Numbered from the stretch's first letter, positions 42,538-50,871 are shown. The stretch: 64,000 bases of DNA from an uncultured Lachnospiraceae bacterium (GCA_910576815.1 CAJTKA010000004.1:48593-112592), one strand, 5' to 3'. Numbers and translations: made by a program. Notes: generated by a model not told the origin, from the sequence alone.

Positions 42538-43584
42538 TTACACTTCAATAATATGATACCCCGCCGCCTTCATCAACCGATTCATTACCGCCGCGCCCAC
42601 GCCTTCCTCGGCAAAGCACTCTGATAAGATCAGTTCCACACCCTCGTCGTCGCATTCCCGCAAAACGCGGTAAAGCCGCTCCGCCACCGCCTTTGCGCTG
42701 CCTTTTTCACCCACGCCAAAGCGTACATCAGCCTCATAGCGCACCGCCGTCTCGTCCGTTGCAATAACACCTGTTTTTTTATTTTCGGCCCGTCCTTCCC
42801 GCAGCCTTTCATTGATGTATGCCGTTACTGACGTCTCCGAGCCTTTGACGATAACGAGCTCACCTTTCGGCGCGTAATGCCGATACTTCATGCCGGGCGC
42901 TTTCGGAGCCTGTCCGCTGTCCCCGCGAAGAAGGGTCTCATCCACTGCCACCTCTCCCAGTGCCACGGAAAGCATCTCCTCCGTGACAAAGCCCGGTCGC
43001 AGGAGCATGGGCGGCTCCACAGTCAAATCCACAATGGTAGACTCCAGTCCCAGGGTAGCCTGTCCGCCGTCCAGGATCATCTCGATCCTGCCCTCCATAT
43101 CCTGCGCCACATAAGCAGCCGTGGTGGGGCTTGGTCTGCCGGAACGGTTAGCACTGGGCGCCGCCACATAACCGCCTGCCATCCGAATAAAATCGAGCGC
43201 CACATCGTGGACAGGCATTCGCACTGCCACCGTATCAAGACCGCCCGTAGTCTCTTTTGGCACCCTTCCTGCCTTTCTCAGAATCATGGTAAGCGGCCCC
43301 GGCCAAAAAAGAGAGGCCAGTCTTTTTGCCGTCTCCGGAACCTCCTCCACAATAGCAGACAACGCTTCCATCTCAGCGATATGCACGATCAGAGGATTGT
43401 CGGAAGGTCTTCCCTTTGCCTCGTAGATCTTTTTAGCGGAAGCAGGATTCAGCGCATCCCCGCCAAGTCCGTAGACTGTCTCCGTCGGAAAAGCCACCAG
43501 CCCGCCTGCCTTTATGATCTCTCCCGCCTCCCGAAGCGCGGCCGTCCTGTTTTCTTTTGAGATTGTGATCACTTTTGTAACCAT
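42538..43584 (-). CDS. L-threonylcarbamoyladenylate synthase (Sua5/YwlC type)
   Basis: A 348-residue two-domain Sua5-type enzyme that makes threonylcarbamoyl-AMP for the t6A37 modification of ANN-decoding tRNAs. N-terminal YrdC domain (about 1-205): GGLVAFPTETVYGLGGDA, KGRPSDNPLIVHI, APSANRSGRPSPT. C-terminal Sua5 domain (about 235-348), with PGMKYRHYAPK bridging. AAGGAT precedes the ATG. Confidence 0.94.
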   Translation of the reverse strand: MVTKVITISKENRTAALREAGEIIKAGGLVAFPTETVYGLGGDALNPASAKKIYEAKGRPSDNPLIVHIAEMEALSAIVEEVPETAKRLASLFWPGPLTMILRKAGRVPKETTGGLDTVAVRMPVHDVALDFIRMAGGYVAAPSANRSGRPSPTTAAYVAQDMEGRIEMILDGGQATLGLESTIVDLTVEPPMLLRPGFVTEEMLSVALGEVAVDETLLRGDSGQAPKAPGMKYRHYAPKGELVIVKGSETSVTAYINERLREGRAENKKTGVIATDETAVRYEADVRFGVGEKGSAKAVAERLYRVLRECDDEGVELILSECFAEEGVGAAVMNRLMKAAGYHIIEV

Positions 43585-43612
43585 ACTGCACTATCCTTTT
43601 TTCGCCGATCCG

Positions 43613-44329
43613 CTATCTGGTGTTCAGATATTCCAGCACCGCCAGATGAATCGCCCACGCCGCCCTCTCCTGATAGTGAGTCTGAGAGAGCTTCTGTGCT
43701 TCCTCATAATTTGATAAAAACCCACACTCCACGATCACGATAGGCGTGGAAGTCTTTTTTAAGAGATAATAACTGTCGTTCGCCTTCGCCTGCCTGGCGT
43801 TGTCGGGATCGATTTCCTTTGCCAGCGACTGCTGGATCCGCTCGGCAAGCTCCTTACTCTCCTCACTCCCGGCAAAATAAAAGACCTGGGCGCCGTGCAC
43901 ATACTCCTCATGATAGCTGTTTTGATGGATGCTCACCGTCAACGCCGGCTTCTTTTCTTCAATGAGCGCCACCCTGTTTTTCATGTCCTGCACTTTTTTA
44001 TTGGAAATATTCTCGTCGTAAAGCCCGGCATCTGTCTCTCTGGTCAGCACCACCTCTACATCTGCCGCCGTAAGAAACTGCGCAAGCTTTTTGGCGATCT
44101 GTAAGTTGATATCCTTCTCCAGACTGCCGTCAACGCCCACCTTGCCGGGATCAGCCCCGCCGTGGCCCGCATCGATCACCACACAGGGACGCTCCTTCTG
44201 CGTCAACACCCTGCCTGAGGAGACAAGTCTTGCCCCACCCCGCACGATAAATCCCGCTGCCGCAACCGCCAAGGCCAGCAGCAAAATTCTGAAAGCATTG
44301 TCATATTTCCCCGATTCCATTCTCTCCAT
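43613..44329 (-). CDS. N-acetylmuramoyl-L-alanine amidase (Amidase_3, CwlD-like)
   Basis: A 238-residue membrane-anchored amidase. One N-terminal hydrophobic segment, then the zinc site: VVIDAGHGGADPG (His), LEKDINL (Glu), SIHQNS (His), and the catalytic Glu in VIVECGFLSN. Cuts the MurNAc-L-Ala bond. Size and context suit CwlD, which makes the muramic lactam of spore cortex, but a vegetative role is equally possible. I prefer the ATG at 44329 (AAAGGG); other in-frame ATGs lie at 44359 and 44320. Confidence 0.88.
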   Translation of the reverse strand: MERMESGKYDNAFRILLLALAVAAAGFIVRGGARLVSSGRVLTQKERPCVVIDAGHGGADPGKVGVDGSLEKDINLQIAKKLAQFLTAADVEVVLTRETDAGLYDENISNKKVQDMKNRVALIEEKKPALTVSIHQNSYHEEYVHGAQVFYFAGSEESKELAERIQQSLAKEIDPDNARQAKANDSYYLLKKTSTPIVIVECGFLSNYEEAQKLSQTHYQERAAWAIHLAVLEYLNTR

Positions 44330-44341
44330 AATACCCTTTTT

Positions 44342-44366
44342 CTCGAGGTTTGGTTGCATCCTCGAG
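44342..44366 (-). other. Hairpin before the amidase gene
   Basis: 7-bp perfect inverted repeat CTCGAGG/CCTCGAG (44342-44348 with 44360-44366) ending just upstream of the ribosome site. No T tail. Could influence translation of the amidase. Confidence 0.4.
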
Positions 44367-44437
44367 ATCCCGCACTGCTCTCAGTGTATTTATATGAAGA
44401 AAATGTTGCGAAAATGTCCTAAAAACTCCCGACGCGC

Positions 44438-46159
44438 CTAAATCCCGTCTTCAGATCCGTTCATGTAGTCCGCGATCACATCCCAGACATCCGCCGTCTC
44501 ATATCCCAAGCGCCATGCCGCCACGCCGCCGATTTCATACTTTTCCATGATATTTAACTTCACGCGAATGGAGTCTGCGTCTTCCAACCAGATCTGGCAG
44601 AAACTTTCTCCTGACTGAAATTCCCCATAGTTCTGACAGGTCGTCTCGTCCCAGCGGATGGCAATGCTATGATTCGCCACATATTCCTGCGCGCTTCCCA
44701 TGCCCAGCGCCTGACTGCTCACGCTGGTGCCCTTTGTCTCCCAAAGCCGCGTATAAAAAGGAATCGCATTGATGACCTTATTCGCCGGCACTTCCGCCAC
44801 CGTATTTTTGATACCGTTTTCCACATAATTGATGGAAGCGACGCTCCCCGCCTCATCGCTGCCCGCGTAATGCTCGTCGTATCCCATGACGATCACATAA
44901 TCTGCCACCACGCCCTGCTCAGCCCGGTCATAGTGGTCCCTGTGAGACATGGGCACATAGTTGTCCACCGAAAGCACGATCCCGTATTTTCTACAGGGAA
45001 CGGAAAGCTCCCTGATAAACTGGATAAAGGGTTCCCCCGCGTCCAGACTGACTTCCTCAAAGTCAACGTTGATACCATCCAGCTCATATTCCTGCGCAGT
45101 CGCGATCAGGTTGCGGATCAGGTTCCATCTGCTCGATGTTCGGGAAAGCAGCTCATACATATCCACATCCACGCTCTCCACATTGCCCACAAGCCCCCAG
45201 ACCTCAAGCCCCATCCCATGCGCCTTCTCCACATAGGAAGCTGAGGCAAAGCTGGAAAATTCTCCCTCGTTGCCGGTGAGCGTAAACCAGGTGGGCGCAA
45301 TCACATTCATCTCCTTTGTCTGCGCGACGACGCTGTCAAGCGTATCGTTGCCCTCCATATTATAAATCCCGTGAAAACCCAGATTGATCTTATGGTCTCG
45401 GGTGTTTGCCTTATAGTCGGAAGGCATATTGTTTGGCGGCGGCGCCAGCGTCTCCGTCGTCTGTTCCCCTAACCGCTTGTTTTCCACATAGCCAATGATG
45501 GAATCCTGCGTCTTTACCTTGCTCCAGGTTTCCATCTCTTCCAATACAACGACCGTATCTCCCTCGGAGACGTCCGTCAGGATGTCGCTCTTGATACCGC
45601 CCTGATAGCGCACCTGTGTATCCTTTGTAATGGGTGCAGTCTGCCGCTCTGCTCCCTCCGTGTAGACCTGCACACGGTTCGGCTCCGTAAACAGCTCGTA
45701 GGTAAAATTGGAATACTGCTGTACAAAGTCCGCCTCGATATAGAGCACGCCGTCTTCATAGCGGGAAACCACATAATCCAGCGCCATGCCTGCTTCTTCG
45801 AAATCCGCGCCGTAATCCGAAAGCTCCGCATAACCGATACGGGTCGTCCAAAACCCATCCGGCAGCGCATAGACCAGAGTCCCTGCTTCCTTATCCTCAT
45901 AAAATCTGTCGTTAAAATATTTATGCACCGTAGCAATATCGAAATAACATCTGTTATCAAATATCTTCGCGTGTTCTTCGATCCGCTCATCCTGCAAGAT
46001 GATGGGGACGTCGTTTTCCCCCTGTATGCCAAAATATTCCTCCAGATCCGCTCTTTCCTTTGAGTAAGAGTACTTTTCCAAAAGCATCGCGCCAAAGCCC
46101 GCCGCCCCGATGATAAGAATCAGGACGATCGCGACGATCACCGGAATCGCTTTTTTCAT
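44438..46159 (-). CDS. Membrane-anchored glycoside hydrolase family 18 protein with SH3-like domain
   Basis: A 573-residue protein: N-terminal membrane anchor (residues about 5-27), a stalk with a copper-amine-oxidase-like or SH3-type segment (about 180-232, DVSEGDTVVVLEEMETWSKV), then a GH18 TIM barrel (about 255-573). The catalytic motif DGINVDFEE lies at 361-369 with Glu368 as acid, preceded by GLEVWGLVGN and followed by DYVIVMGYDEHY. Similar to spore-cortex glucosaminidases of the YaaH/SleL type. RBS AAGGAG. First gene of the five-gene wall operon. Confidence 0.9.
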   Translation of the reverse strand: MKKAIPVIVAIVLILIIGAAGFGAMLLEKYSYSKERADLEEYFGIQGENDVPIILQDERIEEHAKIFDNRCYFDIATVHKYFNDRFYEDKEAGTLVYALPDGFWTTRIGYAELSDYGADFEEAGMALDYVVSRYEDGVLYIEADFVQQYSNFTYELFTEPNRVQVYTEGAERQTAPITKDTQVRYQGGIKSDILTDVSEGDTVVVLEEMETWSKVKTQDSIIGYVENKRLGEQTTETLAPPPNNMPSDYKANTRDHKINLGFHGIYNMEGNDTLDSVVAQTKEMNVIAPTWFTLTGNEGEFSSFASASYVEKAHGMGLEVWGLVGNVESVDVDMYELLSRTSSRWNLIRNLIATAQEYELDGINVDFEEVSLDAGEPFIQFIRELSVPCRKYGIVLSVDNYVPMSHRDHYDRAEQGVVADYVIVMGYDEHYAGSDEAGSVASINYVENGIKNTVAEVPANKVINAIPFYTRLWETKGTSVSSQALGMGSAQEYVANHSIAIRWDETTCQNYGEFQSGESFCQIWLEDADSIRVKLNIMEKYEIGGVAAWRLGYETADVWDVIADYMNGSEDGI

Positions 46160-46202
46160 TTGTCCAGCTCCTTTCCGACCGTCTGTCGTGAACGCCGACC
46201 AA

Positions 46203-46226
46203 GCAGGGAAGTGATTCCTTCCCTGC
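46203..46226 (-). other. Hairpin in the leader of the GH18 operon
   Basis: 8-bp stem GCAGGGAA/TTCCCTGC (46203-46210 with 46219-46226) between the promoter and the GH18 start. No T tail. Confidence 0.45.
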
Positions 46227-46243
46227 CCGCCGCGTTTACTACG

Positions 46244-46272
46244 ATTATAGCAAACTATTCCCTTTCAGTCAT
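46244..46272 (-). promoter_or_regulatory. Promoter of the GH18-amidase-sua5-rpiB-sleB operon
   Basis: Minus strand: ATGACT (46272-46267), 17-base spacer ending TGC, TATAAT (46249-46244), an extended SigA-type promoter. Confidence 0.75.
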
Positions 46273-46788
46273 CAGTTTTTTTCGAAAAGACAGCAGCCAA
46301 CCTGCCGCACAGCGGGTTCCTACCGGCATATACAGTCGCCTCCTTTCGCGGCTGCCGCTCAAAAACCATGTATGACATACCCTCCATGCCCAGCCTCCAA
46401 AAGGAGAATAAAAAAGAAACTTAAAAAACGCAACCGTGATATACTAATGGCATATGCTATAAGAGGGCGGAAACTGTTTGGAAGACGTCTCTGACATGCA
46501 GATAAATTTGAAAAATAACTGTATAACCTACTCATTCCTTGTGAATTATAATTTGTGGATACTACGGAAGGAAATAAGAATGGTCTCCGATTGGGCGCGT
46601 CGCCCATAAGACTGTCCCTGCAAAAGAAATCTGCAAAGACACAGATGTTATTTTATGAAATTATGCAATCCCCCTCTCCCTGCGGACTATCAGAGGACAT
46701 CTTGTAGGACAATTATACCCATAAAATGACAATATATGCAAGCATTTTCTAAAATTATTAAAAATTCTTAAACACTTTCCGCGCACTA
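46273..46788. other. Long intergenic region with a possible small transcript or leader peptide
   Basis: About 515 bases with no sizeable gene. On the plus strand an extended -10 TGATATACT occurs near 46436-46444. A second TATAAT is near 46546, followed by GGAAGGAAATAAG and a nine-codon frame (46580-46609, MVSDWARRP). A GGGCG/CGCCC hairpin lies in its last codons. No match to 6S, SRP or RNase P RNA could be made. The function is not known. Confidence 0.35.
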
Positions 46789-46818
46789 TTGACGAAAAGT
46801 GACCTTCGGGATTAAGAT
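46789..46818 (+). promoter_or_regulatory. Promoter of mecA
   Basis: TTGACG (46789-46794), 18-base spacer, TAAGAT (46813-46818), about 60 bases before the ATG. Confidence 0.5.
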
Positions 46819-46878
46819 ACACTTAGTTAGCGCACCACAGAAGCTGTACAAATTTATGATTAAGGAAGCGAACAAAAT

Positions 46879-47634
46879 ATGAAAATAGAAAAAGTAAATG
46901 AGCAGCAGATTCGCTGCACTCTCACCAGAGAAGATCTTGCGAACAGACAATTAAAGATCAGTGAGCTTGCCTACGGCACGGAAAAGGCAAAGACCCTCTT
47001 TCGCGATCTCATGCAGCAGGCATCCTACGAATGCGGCTTTGAGGCAGAGGACATCCCGCTGATGATCGAAGCGGTTCCCTTGAATGCCGAGTGCATCGTT
47101 CTGATCGTCACTAAAGTGGAGGATCCCGAGGAGATCGACACCCGCTTTGCCAAGTTTGCCCCCTCCGTCCATGACGTAGACCCGGATCTTGACGAAGATA
47201 ATGAAGCGCTGATGGAAGCTTTTGCCGACAGCGCGGATGAAGTATTGAATCTCCTTCGCCGTATGAATAACGGGGAGGATTCCACGGACGCACAGACCGC
47301 TTCCACGAATGCTGCTGATGCCGCGAAGTCCAAAGAAAAGACAGTGAGTCGTCTCTACTCATTCCGCTCCCTGCGCGAGGTGACCAGACTTGCCCGCGTG
47401 ACCGGCGCATCCTGGGAAGGCGGCAACTCCCTCTACAAAGACGGAAGCAGCGGCGCCTACCTTCTGCATCTGCATCCCGGCGATGCCAATGCCGCCGACT
47501 ATAACCGCCTGTGCCACCTGATCTCCGAGTACGCAAACTTGGAAAAGACCACCAATGCTACAGGAGCTTATCTGGAAGAACACTGCGAGGCACTGGTAAA
47601 AGACAACGCCCTCAAAACGCTGGCGGCACTTTAA
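46879..47634 (+). CDS. mecA: Adaptor protein MecA
   Basis: A 251-residue MecA adaptor, which delivers substrates to the ClpC unfoldase and negatively controls competence in Bacillus. N-terminal domain begins MKIEKVNEQQIRCTLTREDL. After an acidic, Ser/Ala-rich linker (about 120-155), the C-terminal ClpC-binding domain has YSFRSLREVTRLA and LEEHCEALVKDNALKTLA. AAGGAAG precedes the ATG. Monocistronic with its own terminator. Confidence 0.93.
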   Translation: MKIEKVNEQQIRCTLTREDLANRQLKISELAYGTEKAKTLFRDLMQQASYECGFEAEDIPLMIEAVPLNAECIVLIVTKVEDPEEIDTRFAKFAPSVHDVDPDLDEDNEALMEAFADSADEVLNLLRRMNNGEDSTDAQTASTNAADAAKSKEKTVSRLYSFRSLREVTRLARVTGASWEGGNSLYKDGSSGAYLLHLHPGDANAADYNRLCHLISEYANLEKTTNATGAYLEEHCEALVKDNALKTLAAL

Positions 47635-47673
47635 GGATCGGGAACGGATACCTAAAGGTTAAAATACAGAAAG

Positions 47674-47703
47674 AAACCTCCGGGATGTTGTCCGGAGGTT
47701 TTT
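47674..47703 (+). terminator. Terminator of mecA, probably bidirectional
   Basis: Stem AAACCTCCGG/CCGGAGGTTT (47674-47683 with 47692-47701), T tail. The A-rich left flank gives a T-rich tail for the convergent DUF1858 gene. Confidence 0.9.
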
Positions 47704-47705
47704 CA

Positions 47706-47906
47706 TTATACTGCCTGTACAGCCTGGATCTTCGCCATCAGGTCTTCCGTCGCGATGCCGTGCACCATCGCTGCCTCCTCAAGGGTCTCACCCTGCGCCG
47801 AGGGACAGCCAAGGCAGTGCATCCCAATCTCTAACAGGACAGGTGCAATATCCGGATTCGTCCGCAGCGCCTCTCCGATCGTCATATCCTTCGTGATATC
47901 TGCCAT
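47706..47906 (-). CDS. DUF1858 domain-containing protein
   Basis: A 66-residue protein of the DUF1858 family (ITKDMTIGEALRTNPDIAPVLLEIGMHCLGC in pieces). The family carries a CxxC pair, here Cys-Leu-Gly-Cys, and often accompanies redox or hybrid-cluster proteins. AGGAG precedes the ATG. Its own promoter lies just upstream. Confidence 0.9.
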   Translation of the reverse strand: MADITKDMTIGEALRTNPDIAPVLLEIGMHCLGCPSAQGETLEEAAMVHGIATEDLMAKIQAVQAV

Positions 47907-47939
47907 TTCATTCCACTCCTTTCCTAGCTTTCTGACATG

Positions 47940-47968
47940 ATTTTAGTGTACACCATTCGATCCGTCAA
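47940..47968 (-). promoter_or_regulatory. Promoter of the DUF1858 gene
   Basis: Minus strand: TTGACG (47968-47963), 17-base spacer, TAAAAT (47945-47940). Confidence 0.65.
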
Positions 47969-48040
47969 TCCTCCATGCAATTTTCACAAAATTTTCATAC
48001 TTTTTTCTTCATTTGTATGAGAAAAAGAACAAAGGCTGTC

Positions 48041-48070
48041 TTGACTGAGCTTCAACTGATAGCATATAAT
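48041..48070 (+). promoter_or_regulatory. Promoter of the pfl locus
   Basis: TTGACT (48041-48046), 18-base spacer, TATAAT (48065-48070), giving a leader of about 97 bases with a weak GTTGC/GCAAC hairpin. Confidence 0.75.
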
Positions 48071-48173
48071 ATTCTTACTGAGTCAGGGTTGCATTTTACA
48101 GGTTTTCGCAACTTTGGCACATATGCTTTTAGTTACCTTATTAAAAAATTTTATAATAGGAGGTTGGTACAAA

Positions 48174-50213
48174 ATGAGACCAGAATGGAAAGATTTTGTA
48201 GGCGGCAAGTGGGACAAAGAAGTCAACGTTCGCGACTTCATCCAGAGAAACTATCATCCTTATGATGGCGATGATTCCTTCCTTGCAGAACCTACACAGA
48301 ACACGAAGGATCTGTGGGCACAGGTTCTTGATCTGCAGAAGCAGGAGCGTGAGGCAGGCGGCGTCCTTGATATGGACACCAAGGTGATTTCTACCATTAC
48401 ATCCCACGGCCCCGGCTATCTGGACAAGAGCAAAGAGACCATCGTAGGTTTCCAGACCGACAAGCCCTTCAAGCGTTCCTTACAGCCTTACGGCGGTATC
48501 AGAATGGCTGAGAAAGCTTGCTCTGACAACGGTTACGAAGTAGATCCCGAGATCAGTGAGTTCTTCTCCACCCACAGAAAGACACATAACGCAGGCTGCT
48601 TCGACGCTTACAATCAGGAGATGAGAGCGTGCCGTTCCTCCCACATCATCACGGGTCTTCCGGATGCTTACGGCCGTGGTCGTATCATCGGCGACTACAG
48701 ACGTGTGGCTCTGTACGGTATCGACAGACTGATCGAGGATAAGCAGGAGCAGAAGGATTCTACCGGACGCGTTATGACAGACGATGTGATCCGTCTTCGC
48801 GAGGAGCTTTCCGAGCAGATGGTCGCTCTTAAGATGATGAAGGAGATGGCTGCTTCCTACGGCTGCGATATCTCCAGGCCCGCTTCTAACGTACAGGAAG
48901 CGATTCAGGCAGTTTACTTCGGTTACCTCTGCGCAGTAAAGGAGCAGAACGGCGCGGCTATGTCCCTTGGACGTACCTCCACCTTCCTTGATGTATACGC
49001 AGAGCGCGACCTTGCAAACGGTACGTTCACCGAGCAGCAGATTCAGGAGTTTGTTGACCACTTTATTATGAAGCTTCGCTGCATCAAGTTTGCCCGCACA
49101 CCTGAGTACAATCAGATCTTCGCAGGCGATCCGGTATGGGTAACCGAGTCTCTCGGCGGCGTTGGCGTTGACGGACGTCCGATGGTAACGAAGATGAGCT
49201 TCCGTTATCTGCACACCCTGACAAACCTTGGTCCTTCTCCGGAGCCGAACCTGACCGTTCTCTGGTCTACCAGACTTCCTGAGAACTGGAAGAAGTACTG
49301 CGCGAAGATGTCCATCCAGACCTCTTCCATCCAGTACGAGAACGATGATCTGATGAGGGCGACCCACGGTGACGATTACGGTATCGCTTGCTGCGTATCC
49401 TCCATGGTAATCGGTAAGGAAATGCAGTTCTTCGGTGCACGTGCTAACGTTGCTAAGTGCCTGCTCTACGCATTGAACGGCGGTATCGACGAAGTTACCA
49501 AGAAGCAGGTTGGTCCTAAGTATCGTCCTGTTACAGGCGATGTGCTCGACTATGACGATGTTATGGATAAATTCATGGATATGCTGGAGTGGCAGGCTGA
49601 CGTGTATGTCAATACACTGAACATCATCCACTACATGCATGACAAGTACTGCTACGAGAGAGCAGAGATGGCTCTCCATGACAAGAACGTGAAGCGTTAC
49701 TTCGCAACCGGTGTGGCAGGCCTCTCCATCGTTGCTGACTCTCTGTCCGCAATCAAGTATGCAAAGGTTGAGCCCATCAGAGACGAAGACGGCATCATCG
49801 TTGACTTCAAGACCACCGGCGAGTTCCCGAAATACGGTAACGACGATGACCGCGTTGACGAGATCGCTCAGGAGATCGTGCACAAGTTCATGACCGCGAT
49901 CAGAAGACATCACACCTACAGAGAAGGCGTTCCTACAACTTCCATCCTTACCATTACTTCCAACGTAACCTACGGTAAGGCAACAGGTAATACACCTGAC
50001 GGACGTAAGAAAGGCCAGCCTTTCGCTCCCGGTGCTAACCCGATGCACGGCCGTGATACCCACGGTGCAGTCGCTTCCCTGTCTTCCGTATCCAAGCTTC
50101 CGTTCAATGATGCACAGGATGGTATTTCCAATACCTTCACCATCATTCCCGGCGCACTTGGCAAAGAGGATCAGGTATTTGCAGGCGACCTTGAAGTAGA
50201 TCTCAGCAAATAA
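48174..50213 (+). CDS. pflB: Pyruvate formate-lyase core subunit lacking the glycyl-radical domain
   Basis: A 679-residue formate acetyltransferase that cleaves pyruvate with CoA to formate and acetyl-CoA. The start at 48174 follows AGGAGG; the frame opens at 48114. The catalytic pair is Cys406-Cys407 in GIACCVSSMVIGKEMQFFGA. E. coli PflB has 760 residues and ends with a radical loop RVSGYAV. This protein stops after GALGKEDQVFAGDLEVDLSK, exactly before that domain. The missing part is encoded separately at 50542-50784. Codon choice is strongly biased toward a few codons (GGT, CGT, AAG, GAG), as in highly expressed genes. Confidence 0.93.
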   Translation: MRPEWKDFVGGKWDKEVNVRDFIQRNYHPYDGDDSFLAEPTQNTKDLWAQVLDLQKQEREAGGVLDMDTKVISTITSHGPGYLDKSKETIVGFQTDKPFKRSLQPYGGIRMAEKACSDNGYEVDPEISEFFSTHRKTHNAGCFDAYNQEMRACRSSHIITGLPDAYGRGRIIGDYRRVALYGIDRLIEDKQEQKDSTGRVMTDDVIRLREELSEQMVALKMMKEMAASYGCDISRPASNVQEAIQAVYFGYLCAVKEQNGAAMSLGRTSTFLDVYAERDLANGTFTEQQIQEFVDHFIMKLRCIKFARTPEYNQIFAGDPVWVTESLGGVGVDGRPMVTKMSFRYLHTLTNLGPSPEPNLTVLWSTRLPENWKKYCAKMSIQTSSIQYENDDLMRATHGDDYGIACCVSSMVIGKEMQFFGARANVAKCLLYALNGGIDEVTKKQVGPKYRPVTGDVLDYDDVMDKFMDMLEWQADVYVNTLNIIHYMHDKYCYERAEMALHDKNVKRYFATGVAGLSIVADSLSAIKYAKVEPIRDEDGIIVDFKTTGEFPKYGNDDDRVDEIAQEIVHKFMTAIRRHHTYREGVPTTSILTITSNVTYGKATGNTPDGRKKGQPFAPGANPMHGRDTHGAVASLSSVSKLPFNDAQDGISNTFTIIPGALGKEDQVFAGDLEVDLSK

Positions 50214-50246
50214 CATGTAATTTTAGGAGGCGTTGTTAAGATCGCA

Positions 50247-50269
50247 GAGCAGAATCTAAAATTCTGCTC
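50247..50269 (+). other. Hairpin between pflB core and the next small gene
   Basis: 9-bp stem GAGCAGAAT/ATTCTGCTC with a five-base loop, no T tail. It follows an unused AGGAGG at 50225-50230. Might set the relative amounts of the core and small-subunit messages by stabilising the upstream 3' end. Confidence 0.5.
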
Positions 50270-50296
50270 GCGTTCCTCAGCAAGGAGCGCTTCGGA

Positions 50297-50521
50297 ATGG
50301 AGGAAATCATGGATGACAAACAGATGATAGACGATTTTATCAAGATGATGGATTCCGGGATGACACAGGGCGTCGGACATGTGAATGTGGACGTCGATGA
50401 CAATGCCGACAACTCTAAAAATGTGCAGACCATGGGGTGTACGGACTGTTCCCGCACCCCGCTGGCCTGCAGCGTTCCCACCCTCCACGATGGGTTGGAT
50501 GGGTTGGAAGACTATAAATAA
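50297..50521 (+). CDS. Small Cys-containing protein between the two parts of pyruvate formate-lyase
   Basis: A 74-residue acidic protein, not recognised. Residues about 8-35 (QMIDDFIKMMDSG, then GVGHVNVDVDD) can be laid over the first 32 residues of the glycyl-radical subunit (QVDNLVNLLDGY, then GGHHLNVNVLN). It then departs into MGCTDCSRTPLAC (Cys48, Cys51, Cys59) and an acidic tail, and has no RVSGYA loop. Two starts are possible: 50297 (AAGGAG nine bases upstream) and 50309 (GGAGG five bases upstream). Same strand and spacing as the pfl genes. Could be an inhibitor, chaperone or metal-binding partner of the core (inference). Confidence 0.75.
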   Translation: MEEIMDDKQMIDDFIKMMDSGMTQGVGHVNVDVDDNADNSKNVQTMGCTDCSRTPLACSVPTLHDGLDGLEDYK

Positions 50522-50541
50522 TTTAGGAGGAGGACAATACA

Positions 50542-50784
50542 ATGGCAGCAGCAAATGCTCAGGTAGATAACTTAGTAAACTTATTGGATGGCTACGCAAC
50601 AAAGGGCGGCCATCACCTCAACGTGAATGTGCTCAACAGAGATACCTTACTCGATGCACAGAAGCATCCCGAGAACTATCCTCAGCTGACCATCCGCGTT
50701 TCCGGCTACGCAGTGAACTTCATCAAGCTGACCCCGGAACAGCAGGCTGACGTTATCTCCCGTACGTTCCACGAGAGCGTATAA
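50542..50784 (+). CDS. Stand-alone glycyl-radical subunit of pyruvate formate-lyase (GrcA-like)
   Basis: An 80-residue protein consisting only of the glycine-radical domain: HHLNVNVLNRDTLLDAQKHP, then QLTIRVSGYAVNF with the radical-bearing Gly55 in the RVSGYAV loop, and the C-terminal EQQADVISRTF. It matches the last about 75 residues of E. coli PflB, and resembles the YfiD/GrcA spare part but is shorter. AGGAGGAGG precedes the ATG. Because the core gene lacks this domain, it is probably an obligatory subunit rather than a repair protein. Followed by a strong terminator. Confidence 0.92.
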   Translation: MAAANAQVDNLVNLLDGYATKGGHHLNVNVLNRDTLLDAQKHPENYPQLTIRVSGYAVNFIKLTPEQQADVISRTFHESV

Positions 50785-50815
50785 TCTCGCTTGACAAATG
50801 AATGATCAACTACAG

Positions 50816-50845
50816 AGAGCTGCTTGACTTCCAAGCAGCTCTTTT
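50816..50845 (+). terminator. Terminator of the split pfl operon
   Basis: Perfect 10-11 bp stem AGAGCTGCTTG/CAAGCAGCTCT, loop of five, T4 tail. Confidence 0.93.
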
Positions 50846-50871
50846 ATTGCTCTATCACAGCCTCTGTATAC

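Noticed and set aside
46560..46580. GGAAGGAA as the conserved SRP RNA loop
   Set aside because: The flanking bases do not form the SRP hairpin. It reads better as a ribosome site.
48480..50216. Long minus-strand open frame (578 codons) opposite pflB
   Set aside because: It mirrors the strongly biased codon use of pflB, has no ribosome site and encodes no recognisable domain. The plus-strand protein is unmistakable.
50214..50541. Split pyruvate formate-lyase as a frameshift or sequencing artefact
   Set aside because: The two parts are separated by 328 bases, another small gene, separate ribosome sites and a hairpin. A single base change cannot rejoin them.
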